Assembly: GCA_030600725.1 (NCBI GenBank)
Contig: JAUVLN010000013.1
Coordinates: forward strand, 1 to 17,088
DNA from: Thermoplasmatota archaeon
Lineage (GTDB): Archaea; Thermoplasmatota; Penumbrarchaeia; Penumbrarchaeales; Penumbrarchaeaceae
DNA length: 17,088 bases
Direction: 5' to 3'
Part shown: positions 1 through 7,800 of the stretch, piece by piece
How positions within the stretch are numbered: the stretch's first letter is position 1
Layout: every line of letters begins with the position of its first letter
The notes under the pieces: generated by a model
Told to the model about the DNA's origin: nothing
Databases searched by the model: none
Seen by the model: the letters and a program-made list of their open reading frames with translations, nothing else
Translations under genes and position numbers: made by a program

Positions 1-114
1 TACGTCGGCAAAAGGTATTGGAGATGGATGGACATCTGCCGCAATCAGACCTGCTATGTGAGCTATATCCGCCATTAAATAAGCGCCTGTTGATTTGGAG
101 ATTCGGGCAAATTT
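1..114 (-). pseudogene. Internal fragment of serine hydroxymethyltransferase, truncated on both sides
   Basis: On the minus strand, bases 111 to 1 translate without a stop into 37 residues that match the PLP-binding core of serine hydroxymethyltransferase (glycine/serine and one-carbon metabolism). The stretch YLMADIAHIAGLIAA is followed by HPSPIPFADV. The family's DxAH motif is present: Asp at codon 67-69 (pyridine nitrogen contact) and His at 58-60 (stacks on PLP). The homology stops near base 115. The in-frame residues beyond it (SSLVG and further upstream) do not resemble the family, and the roughly 190 residues expected N-terminal to this point cannot fit because MoxR lies there. The protein would continue past the left edge. 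It is either a broken gene remnant or foreign sequence joined at a chimeric contig end. The family call is firm; the nature of the break is inference. Confidence 0.75.
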
Positions 115-118
115 TTCA

Positions 119-217
119 CCAACCAGGGACGAGGTATTCAGATCATTGATGATCGGACATCCCGATTGGGATGATATTACGCTCAACAGGTTGATGGATG
201 ATATCGAGGGAGTATGA
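119..217 (+). CDS. 3' end of an unidentified upstream gene overlapping MoxR (partial)
   Basis: A + strand frame ending in TGA at 215-217 gives a plausible C-terminal tail, reading RDEVFRSLMIGHPDWDD and then ITLNRLMDDIEGV. Its stop overlaps the MoxR ATG at 214 as ATGA, a typical archaeal translational-coupling arrangement. The frame stays open upstream to a stop at 80-82, but the residues before about base 115 lie over the serine hydroxymethyltransferase fragment and are probably not part of this gene. The true 5' part of the gene is therefore missing here. The tail is too short to assign to a family. It could be a chance frame; the ATGA overlap and the acidic, hydrophobic-patterned tail argue for a real gene end. 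Confidence 0.4.
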   Translation, partial: PTRDEVFRSLMIGHPDWDDITLNRLMDDIEGV

Positions 218-1203
218 TGAACAGATCGGCAAAGATCTACGGAGAGGTGAAGAGGGAGGTCGCCAAGACCATCATCGGATATCAGGATATAGTCGAGGAT
301 TTCCTGATCTGTCTGACAACGGGGGGACATCTGATGCTTGAGGGGGTCCCGGGTGTTGCCAAGACGACGCTCGCCAAGACCCTTTCGGAGATAGTAGGTG
401 TCAAGTTCAAAAGGATCCAGTTCACCCAGGACCTGCTGCCTTCGGACATCACCGGCCACTACTATTTCAACCAGAAGAATCAGGAGTTCCAGTTCAGGCC
501 GGGACCTATCTTCTCCAATGTGGTACTGGCCGATGAGATAAACAGGGCCCCTTCCAAGACCCAGTCCGCACTCCTGGAATCGATGGAGGAGACACAGGTT
601 ACCGTGGAGGGAAAAACGTTCAAGCTTCAGGAACCCTTTCTCGTCATGGCAACGATCAACCCGATCGAATCCGAAGGGGTATACTCCCTTCCCGAGGCCC
701 AGCTCGACCGTTTCATGATCAAAAGCAAGATGGATTACCTTGAAGAGAACGATGAGCTGTTGATGCTTCAGATGAAGAGCAATGGAACGAAGAATACGAC
801 CCCACGAAAACTCCCTTACGAGGTGTATCCGATCCTGAGGGAGGAGTACCTCGCATGCCATATCGATGCCTCGATCCTGAACTACATCAAGGATATCATC
901 ATCGAGACGAGAAGGGACCAGAACGTCAACCTGGGGGCCAGCCCCAGGGCGGGGGAGCAGATGCTCTACGCAGCGAAGGCGGCGGCGATCCTCGAGGGTA
1001 GAGACCACGTGATACCTGATGATGTCAAGCGGGCCGGAAGGAAGATGATACCGCACAGGATCATGATATCCCTGGATGTTGAGCTGGAAGGGACCACCGC
1101 GGAGAATATAGTAGAAAAGGTCCTCTCCCGGGTGGAGGTCATCCGAAGACCTGACAGCCCGGCACCGGGGAAGCGGATGGCCGGTCAGACCGGATCGGGG
1201 TGA
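214..1203 (+). CDS. MoxR-family AAA+ ATPase
   Basis: This is a cytoplasmic AAA+ ATPase of the MoxR family (329 aa, a usual length). The family acts as chaperone-like remodelling ATPases, normally with a vWA-domain partner. Visible motifs are Walker A GVPGVAKT (44-51), Walker B VVLADEINR with DE at 107-108, sensor 1 ATINP (146-150), the LPEAQLDRF block with the arginine finger (159-167), and sensor 2 GASPRA (241-246). A C-terminal lid domain follows, then a short Gly/Pro/Arg tail. The gene opens ATGATG. The GAGGG at 206-210 is 3 nt from the first ATG and 6 nt from the second (217), so the second may be used. No DUF58 or vWA gene follows; the next gene, 4 nt downstream, is a sugar-phosphate mutase. 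The client is therefore not shown here and may lie upstream. The family call is secure; the role is open. Confidence 0.95.
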   Translation: MMNRSAKIYGEVKREVAKTIIGYQDIVEDFLICLTTGGHLMLEGVPGVAKTTLAKTLSEIVGVKFKRIQFTQDLLPSDITGHYYFNQKNQEFQFRPGPIFSNVVLADEINRAPSKTQSALLESMEETQVTVEGKTFKLQEPFLVMATINPIESEGVYSLPEAQLDRFMIKSKMDYLEENDELLMLQMKSNGTKNTTPRKLPYEVYPILREEYLACHIDASILNYIKDIIIETRRDQNVNLGASPRAGEQMLYAAKAAAILEGRDHVIPDDVKRAGRKMIPHRIMISLDVELEGTTAENIVEKVLSRVEVIRRPDSPAPGKRMAGQTGSG

Positions 1204-1207
1204 TCCC

Positions 1208-2557
1208 ATGGGAGATCCGTTTCTCGCCTATGATATCCGCGGCAGGGTCGGTGATGAGCTGAACGAGGACCTGGTCAGGTCCATAGGTACCGCCTACTGC
1301 AATCTGGTAAAACCGGGGAAGGTGGTGATCGGGCAGGATGTCCGTCAGAGCTCCGCATCCCTCTCGGATGCCCTTGCCCGGGGACTTATGGAAGGAGGGG
1401 CAGATGTACTGGACATCGGCCTTTGCGGGACGGAGATGATATATTTCGCCACACCGTACCTTGATGTGGATGGCGGGATCATGGTGACCGCCTCCCACAA
1501 CCCGCGCGATTACAACGGAATGAAGATGGTGACCAGGGGGTCGGTCCCTTTATCCAGGGATAACGGCCTGCACGAGATCAGGGATATGATCAGGGAAGGC
1601 CGTATCAAGAAAAAACCTTCCGGCTCCACGCTCAAGGAAGTGGACGTGTGGGACGCTTATATCGAGAAGCTCGTTGGTTTCTTAAAGGATCCCTCTTCCC
1701 TCTCCTCCATGAAGCTGGTGACCGATCCCGGTCACGGCTGCGCCGGACCCGTGTTGGATAGGCTCGAGGAGAGGCTGGACCTGGACCTTGTCAAGATCCA
1801 CAACAGGCCTGACGGCAGTTTCCCCGCCGGGATACCAAATCCTCTGCTCCCCGAGATGAGAGGGGCCTGTTCGGACCTTGTAAGGTCCGGATCGGCCGAC
1901 ATGGGCATCGCCTGGGACGGCGATTTCGACAGGTGCTTCCTATTCGATGAGGAGGGCGGGTTCGTCGAGGGTTACTACATCGTAGGCCTCCTGGCCAGGT
2001 CCATACTTTCAAGGGAAAAGGGTGGAAAGATCGTTCACGATCCGAGGCTGATATGGAACACGGTGGAGATCGTGAACGAGGCGGGTGGGATCCCCATCAT
2101 GAACCGGACGGGGCATGCATTCATAAAGGACAGGATGAGGCAGGAGGATGCGGTTTACGGGGGGGAGATGTCCGCACACCACTACTTCAGGGATTTCCAT
2201 TACTGCGATACGGGTATGGTCCCATGGATCCTTGTCGCAGAACTCATGGCGACCGGTGGTTCCACCTTATCCGAACTGCTCTCAGATAGCATGAGGAGGT
2301 TCCCGGTAAGCGGTGAGATCAACAGGAGAGTTGACGACCCCTTCAAAGTGATCTCCGAGATCGAAGGAACCTACGGGCCTGATGCGAAATCCATCGATCA
2401 CACCGATGGGGTCAGCCTGGAGTTCGACAGGTACAGGTTCAATCTCCGATCCAGCAACACGGAACCCCTTATCCGGCTGAACGTGGAGGCCAGGGGCGAT
2501 AGGAACCTGCTGGACCAGGTGACCAACTCCATACTGGACAGGATCGACCCGGCCTGA
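1208..2557 (+). CDS. Phosphomannomutase/phosphoglucomutase (alpha-D-phosphohexomutase family)
   Basis: This cytosolic alpha-D-phosphohexomutase (449 aa) interconverts hexose 1- and 6-phosphates. It feeds nucleotide-sugar synthesis for glycans. All four family signatures are present: the active-site loop TASHNP at 94-99 with the phosphorylatable Ser96; the Mg-binding DGDFDR at 237-242; the sugar-specificity loop GEMSAHHYF from 319; and the phosphate-binding RSSNTEPLIR at 414-423. The N-terminal AYDIRG motif is also typical. The sugar loop GEMSxHxxF suits PMM/PGM enzymes better than a dedicated GlmM, but the sequence alone does not fix the substrate. The gene starts 4 nt after moxR. Its Shine-Dalgarno GGTGAT (1199-1204) contains the moxR TGA, so the two are probably translated together. 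Its stop lies 3 nt from the stop of the convergent flavoprotein gene. Confidence 0.93.
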   Translation: MGDPFLAYDIRGRVGDELNEDLVRSIGTAYCNLVKPGKVVIGQDVRQSSASLSDALARGLMEGGADVLDIGLCGTEMIYFATPYLDVDGGIMVTASHNPRDYNGMKMVTRGSVPLSRDNGLHEIRDMIREGRIKKKPSGSTLKEVDVWDAYIEKLVGFLKDPSSLSSMKLVTDPGHGCAGPVLDRLEERLDLDLVKIHNRPDGSFPAGIPNPLLPEMRGACSDLVRSGSADMGIAWDGDFDRCFLFDEEGGFVEGYYIVGLLARSILSREKGGKIVHDPRLIWNTVEIVNEAGGIPIMNRTGHAFIKDRMRQEDAVYGGEMSAHHYFRDFHYCDTGMVPWILVAELMATGGSTLSELLSDSMRRFPVSGEINRRVDDPFKVISEIEGTYGPDAKSIDHTDGVSLEFDRYRFNLRSSNTEPLIRLNVEARGDRNLLDQVTNSILDRIDPA

Positions 2558-2560
2558 TGC

Positions 2561-3793
2561 TCAGCGCAGGATCATATCTCCTGCCAGGTGACCTGTCGAC
2601 CATGCCAGCTGGAGGTTGTACCCTCCCGAGATCGACTGTATATCAAGGACCTCCCCGGCGAAATGGAGGTTCCGAACGATCCTGGAGCCCATCGTTCCAG
2701 GGTCCACCTCGCCAAGGGACACGCCTCCCCTGGTCACGATCGCCTCCTCTATCGACCCCAACCCATCCGGGTGAAAGTTCAGCCCCTTCAACGACCGTAC
2801 CATCGATCCCCTCACAGCTTTTGAAAGCTGGGACATCCTCACGGTTCCATCAACATGGAGCTCCGAAAGGATGAACTCCGCCAATCTCCCGGGGAGCAGC
2901 GAACGCATCTCAACCTCCAGCATCTTCTTCGGAGAGGAGCTTGCTCGTTCCCGGATCATCAGATCGAGGTCCCGATGATCCACATCCGGGAATAGATCGA
3001 TGGATATCTCCATATCCACACGGCTCTCCACATAACAGCTGGCAAGGAGGGATACCGGACCCGATAACCCTCTGTCGGTGAAGATCAGATCCCCTCTTTG
3101 GTCGAACACCCTCTTCCCGCCGTTATCTTTCAATATCACCCCAACCTCCTGCAGTGATAGTCCCTCAAGGTCCGCCTTCTCGATCCCCTTGATCGAAAAA
3201 GGTACCAGGGCGGGACGAAGTTCAGTGATGTTATGCCCCAATGAGGATGCCAGACCATAACCGTCTCCCGTGGAGCCCGTGGCAGGGTAGGATGACCCCC
3301 CTGTTGCCAATATGACACCTTCTGCCCGGATCACCCCGGAGTTTTCCAGAACAACACCCTTGACGACCCCATCCTCCGTGGAGATGCCGGTCACCCTTCC
3401 CCTCCTGATCTCAACCCCGACCTCATCCATGGCTTTCATTAGCGTACCCAGCACATCGGACGATCTGTCGGATACGGGAAAGACCCTATCGCTTTTTTCC
3501 CGTCTTGTCCGAAGGCCCCTTGAACCGAAGAAGGAGACGACCTCCCCGGGCCCAAAGGGATACATCGACGGTCGGAGAAAACGGCTGTCGCAGAGGGCGA
3601 CCTCCAGATGATGTCTTATATCCGAGCCGTTCGTGATATTGCACCGCCCGTTCCCAGTGATAAGCAGCTTCTTTCCCGGACGTTCATTCCTCTCTATCAG
3701 CAGAACCGATGATCCCCTCATACCGGCTGCATGCGCGGCCATCATTCCGGCGGGCCCACCGCCGATAACAACCACATCCCAGCTCCCGGCCAT
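2561..3793 (-). CDS. BaiN/HI0933-type FAD-dependent oxidoreductase
   Basis: This is a flavoprotein of the HI0933/YhiN/BaiN family (about 410 aa from this start). It has an N-terminal Rossmann FAD site, IGGGPAGMMAAHAAG, at residues 10-24, then ERNERPGKKLLITGNGRCN, the family hallmark. The C-terminal FAD block includes LHFAGEVLD and SGGYNLQLAWSTGHLAG. BaiN from gut bacteria is linked to bile-acid dehydroxylation, but most family members have no known substrate, so none is assigned here. An ATG 18 nt further upstream (3811) overlaps the hypE stop. I prefer the ATG at 3793 because it has an AGGTGGG Shine-Dalgarno about 3 nt upstream and gives MAGSWDVVVIGGG, an ordinary N-terminus. It is the last gene of a five-gene minus-strand operon, 11 nt after hypE, and ends 3 nt from the convergent mutase gene. 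Confidence 0.9.
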   Translation of the reverse strand: MAGSWDVVVIGGGPAGMMAAHAAGMRGSSVLLIERNERPGKKLLITGNGRCNITNGSDIRHHLEVALCDSRFLRPSMYPFGPGEVVSFFGSRGLRTRREKSDRVFPVSDRSSDVLGTLMKAMDEVGVEIRRGRVTGISTEDGVVKGVVLENSGVIRAEGVILATGGSSYPATGSTGDGYGLASSLGHNITELRPALVPFSIKGIEKADLEGLSLQEVGVILKDNGGKRVFDQRGDLIFTDRGLSGPVSLLASCYVESRVDMEISIDLFPDVDHRDLDLMIRERASSSPKKMLEVEMRSLLPGRLAEFILSELHVDGTVRMSQLSKAVRGSMVRSLKGLNFHPDGLGSIEEAIVTRGGVSLGEVDPGTMGSRIVRNLHFAGEVLDIQSISGGYNLQLAWSTGHLAGDMILR

Positions 3794-3804
3794 ATTCCCA
3801 CCTA

Positions 3805-4884
3805 TCAGCATATCCTCGGGACCGGATCCCCGTGGGGCGGGTCCATTATCCTCTTTCCCCCCACCTCGGTCTCCAGTATCACGCCCGAATGTGTCGAGAC
3901 CACCTCCCCGATCACCACGGCATCACGCCCGTATCTGTTCATCCTGACGGCCTTAAGGACCTCCTCCTCGGCCCCTGGTGCGACGCAAACGATCAGCTTG
4001 CCCTCGTTCCCGATCTCGAAAGGGTCCAGTCCCAGCATGTCACATGCGGACCTCACGGGTTCCTTCACGGGGATATCCTCCTCCCTGATGATCAGGCCGT
4101 AACCCGATTTGGAGGCCCATTCGTTGACCCCGTTGGCGAGGCCTCCGCGGGTGAGGTCCTTGGCGGAGACCGCGCCTCCCACCTTCATGATCTCTTCCAT
4201 CATGTGGTTCAACGGGGCGATGTCCGAGCGGACCTCGGTCTCGAAACCGTAGCCCTCCCTGAATGAGAGAAGGGAGATACCATGATCCCCCACGGATCCG
4301 CTCAGGATGATACGATCTCCGGGCCTGGGCAGATCGTCCCTCAACCAGGACGCGCCCACCTTCTCACCGCCTTTATTGGCCCTTAGGGCCGATGCTCTTG
4401 AAAGGCAGGATGGGAGCAGGTCGTGCTTTCTGCCTATCCCCGCCGTGGATATCACCATGCCCTTGACCCCCCCGTTCTCAACGACCTTGGTGTCGCCTGT
4501 CACGACCTCCACGCAAGCCTCCTCGCAGGAGGTCCCTATCGAGGACATTATCCGGTCCAGAACTTCTATATTCAACCCCTCCTCTAGGACCAGGGAGAGG
4601 GATAGGGCCTCGGGCCTGGCACCCACCACGGATAGGTCGTTCACGGTTCCGGCAACCGATAGCGCCCCTATATCGCCTCCCGGAAATTCAAGAGGCCATA
4701 CCGTATGGCCATCAACCGTGAAGGCCATCTCCCCGACCGTGGCAGAATCATCGAGTAACGAGGGAGGAATACCTTCCTTGGAACGATCCTTCCGCCTTAG
4801 ACGGGATAGTATCCTCTCCTTGATGAAAGACTGCATCAGCTCTCCGCCGGCCCCGTCCCCCAACTCGATAAACTCCTTTCTCAT
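3805..4884 (-). CDS. hypE: HypE, carbamoyl dehydratase for [NiFe]-hydrogenase maturation
   Basis: HypE (359 aa) belongs to the PurM/AIR-synthase superfamily. With HypF it converts a carbamoyl group on its C-terminal cysteine into a thiocyanate, the source of the CN ligands of the NiFe(CN)2CO centre. The protein ends in PRIC (Cys359), the diagnostic HypE C-terminus. Other family features are GDGAGGELM (9-17), PLEFPGGDIGALSVAGTVND (64-83), SVVGARP, the TGDTKVV loop (129-135), DRIILSGSVGDHGI near 190-203, and KDLTRGGLA (242-250). The protein is longer than the usual 330-340 aa because of an extra segment at about 154-186 between the two halves. The start is supported by AAGGTGG 6 nt upstream, overlapping the TAA of the preceding gene. 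No other hyp or hydrogenase gene is in the window; here it sits between a surface protein and a flavoprotein. Confidence 0.93.
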   Translation of the reverse strand: MRKEFIELGDGAGGELMQSFIKERILSRLRRKDRSKEGIPPSLLDDSATVGEMAFTVDGHTVWPLEFPGGDIGALSVAGTVNDLSVVGARPEALSLSLVLEEGLNIEVLDRIMSSIGTSCEEACVEVVTGDTKVVENGGVKGMVISTAGIGRKHDLLPSCLSRASALRANKGGEKVGASWLRDDLPRPGDRIILSGSVGDHGISLLSFREGYGFETEVRSDIAPLNHMMEEIMKVGGAVSAKDLTRGGLANGVNEWASKSGYGLIIREEDIPVKEPVRSACDMLGLDPFEIGNEGKLIVCVAPGAEEEVLKAVRMNRYGRDAVVIGEVVSTHSGVILETEVGGKRIMDPPHGDPVPRIC

Positions 4885-4895
4885 CTGGAACCACC

Positions 4896-7800
4896 TTATA
4901 TCTCGCCCTCAAATGGATCCGACTTGGTAAACCTTTTCTTCTGGTAGGTGTAAACAAGATAGATCCCAACTGCAAGGATCAAACCCGCACCCATGACGAT
5001 GCCGATAAGGAGGCCCCAATCATCACCCTCCTCCTTCTTCTCCTCGACGGAGAAGGATGACCGGATCACCATGAAGCCCGCATTGGTGCCATTGAACGTC
5101 GTGGCGGTTATATTGATGCTCAGGACCCTTACGGCCCCCGGTTTCAGGCCGGGGACGACCTCTAGCTTGACCATACCGCTCGTTCCCGGGGAGAGGACCA
5201 TCGTTCTCTCCGTGGTTATCAGTTCATCCCCACCCTCGCCAATGGGGTCAAAATGAAATGTCAGTAGAAGGGATCCGTTATTGTACACCATTAGCGACAG
5301 AAGCCCTCCATCGGATGTCACCCTATCCTGGACCCGAGATTGGGTTACGCTCCAGGGCATCTCCCCCCACCCCCACACCGATACCACCACGAGGATCGAA
5401 TCCTGTTTGATATTGCCGGTCTCATCCTCGACCCTCAGCGTTATCCTGTGAACGCCCGAACTGAGCAGGACCGTCGCCCTTCCTGTCCCGAAGTTCGACC
5501 TATGCAGTTCACCGTCCCTGTCCGAGGTCCAGGTGATGTTGAGCACATCCCCCCTCACCACATCCGGGTCGTGGATCTCCGAGATCAATGAGACGGTTCC
5601 TCCGGGTATCAGTACGGATCCATTGGCGGGAGAGGTGATCTTCACCACCGAGGGCGGATCCGGCATGTCCTTGATGTTTACCCCCAACCAGTAACCCTCG
5701 GACACCTCGCCGTCGCTGACCAGGAGGTATACGTAACCCTCCCCTGCCTGATCCTTATCCGGGACTATCCAGAGGACGCCATCCTCCAGCCTGGCAGAGA
5801 ACGGTATCGATTCCATCAGTGTTATCGTGATCGGATCTCCATCGGGGTCGAAGAACGCATTGCTTAGGTCCAATGAGAACGGCCCCTCATCCTCGTTGAA
5901 CTCGATGAATAGGTTCCCCCCTGCCGATTCGGGAGGGTTGTTCCTGTGTTCGGTCGTTGCCTCCACGGGACCTCCCATATCGGAGAGGGGCCCATCCTCA
6001 TCCAGGGCCCTGACACCGTACCAGTACGTGGTATTGTCCTCCAATCCTATATCCAGAAATGAGAGCACATCATCGGGGAGGATCGTCAACTCGACCAACG
6101 ACTCGTCGTCAGGTCCTTGACGGTACAATATATACGATACAAGGTCCTGTTCCTCCGGAGGCGACCAGGTTATCTCGATGGATGAATTGCTCTTCGCTTC
6201 CGCGGTCACATTTCTGGGTGGAGGGGGGGGAAGGGTATCTCTCGGCATATCGTACAGGATCTCCGAGAACTGAGAAGGCTGCCCCGCAGAGTCTATTGAC
6301 ATCAGCCCTATGGCATATTCAAGGCCATTCTGCAGGGATGTCAATATCTTGCTGTTACCAGGATAGAGCACATCTGCCACCATGCCCGAGTGTTGACTGA
6401 TGAGTCCGTACAGGATCCTGACCTTTGAGATGTCCTCCCCGATATATTCCCAGGTGACCTCGATCGAGGCTCCTTCCGGCAGCGCCCTTGATCTTATGTT
6501 GATCGGAGCATACGGGGCCTGATCTATATCCACCGTTCTTACAAGGCTGAAACCTCTCGCCCCGTATTCGTTGAAGGTCTGCAACCTGAAATAGACCGTC
6601 TGGTTGGGGTTATCATGGACAGTCAACCGGTTCAGGTCGGTAGACCAGATATCGATATCGGTGATGAAATTCCCGTTAAAGCTTCTCTGGACGACATAAT
6701 GCTCGTTGCTGGAATGGCTCCAGTTCAGGACCACGTCGGATGAGCCGTTCGCATATGTCAGGTCCACCTCCTTGATCTTAGGCATCATCCACTGCAGATC
6801 CTGCATCAGCGGGTATTGATCCCTGATGATTGCCGGGAGTTTGGTGTCCCCGATCCCATCATCCATCCTCCTGCCCCCGTCTCCGTTATCCTCACCATTA
6901 TATTCGCTATAGTAATTACCCTCCATCAACGTTTCATTGTACCATCTTGAGACCGTGTACCCACTGGCAATCCTATCGTTCCCGATGAAGCCGTTGTGAT
7001 AGATGGTGCAGTTGTGATCCCTGTCGATGGCGAGTCCGCATCCGATGAAGTGGTTTCGGGTGATCGAGGTGTTAAGCGGGGCATACAACGCAACGTCACA
7101 TTCGATGAATTCGGAATCTCTGATGTAACCTTCTGTCAATCCGCTCAGACCCTCGATCCTGTAGAATTCAGAATCCATGATATAGGAGGAACCATTGTTT
7201 CTTTCAAAGGCCCCACGTGTCATGTTGATCCTGTAGATCGACAGATAACCCGAATGGTTCAGAAACATCAATGAATCCGTGAAAAAGGAGTCTGCAATGG
7301 TGACATTGCTCCCGTTTTGAGGATCATCGGTCGTGTTGACAGCCTTGTAGATCCCTTCGAACCTGCAGCCGTACATCTCGACGTCATTGTTCAGGACCTG
7401 AATTGCAATTCCGTATCCGGAGAATGTAAGACGATGAAAGGAGTGGCTCGAATTGGAGATCTCGTTTATCATAAAAGCCGTTTCGTCCTTATCTCCTGTA
7501 AACGTGCAGTTTCGGGGTATCCTGAAGGGGTTAACGATCCTGCAGCCGCTGAATACGCTATCCTCGGCATCCAACGAGACATGTTCGAGTTCGGCATTCT
7601 CGATGTAACTGTCCCTGATCCTGCAGAAGGCATTTCTGATCGAGGAGTTGCCGATCCTGGATGAATTCACCCCAAGATGCTTGGATCCCTGATGGCCGAA
7701 ACCATATATTGAAAGCGACCCTGTAATGGAATCAAGAAGGGAACCATCTTCCGTTGTCTGCGGATCATCGTCCAGATCGCAGAGGTCCATATATCCGTAA

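Noticed and set aside
3794..3811. Upstream ATG of the flavoprotein gene (3811)
   Set aside because: It overlaps the hypE stop and has its GAGGA only 1 nt away. The next ATG (3793) has AGGTGGG in front and gives the standard FAD-domain N-terminus.
4307..4930. 207-codon + strand frame opposite hypE
   Set aside because: It is antisense to a well-supported hypE, has Ser/Pro-rich composition and no Shine-Dalgarno or recognisable motif.
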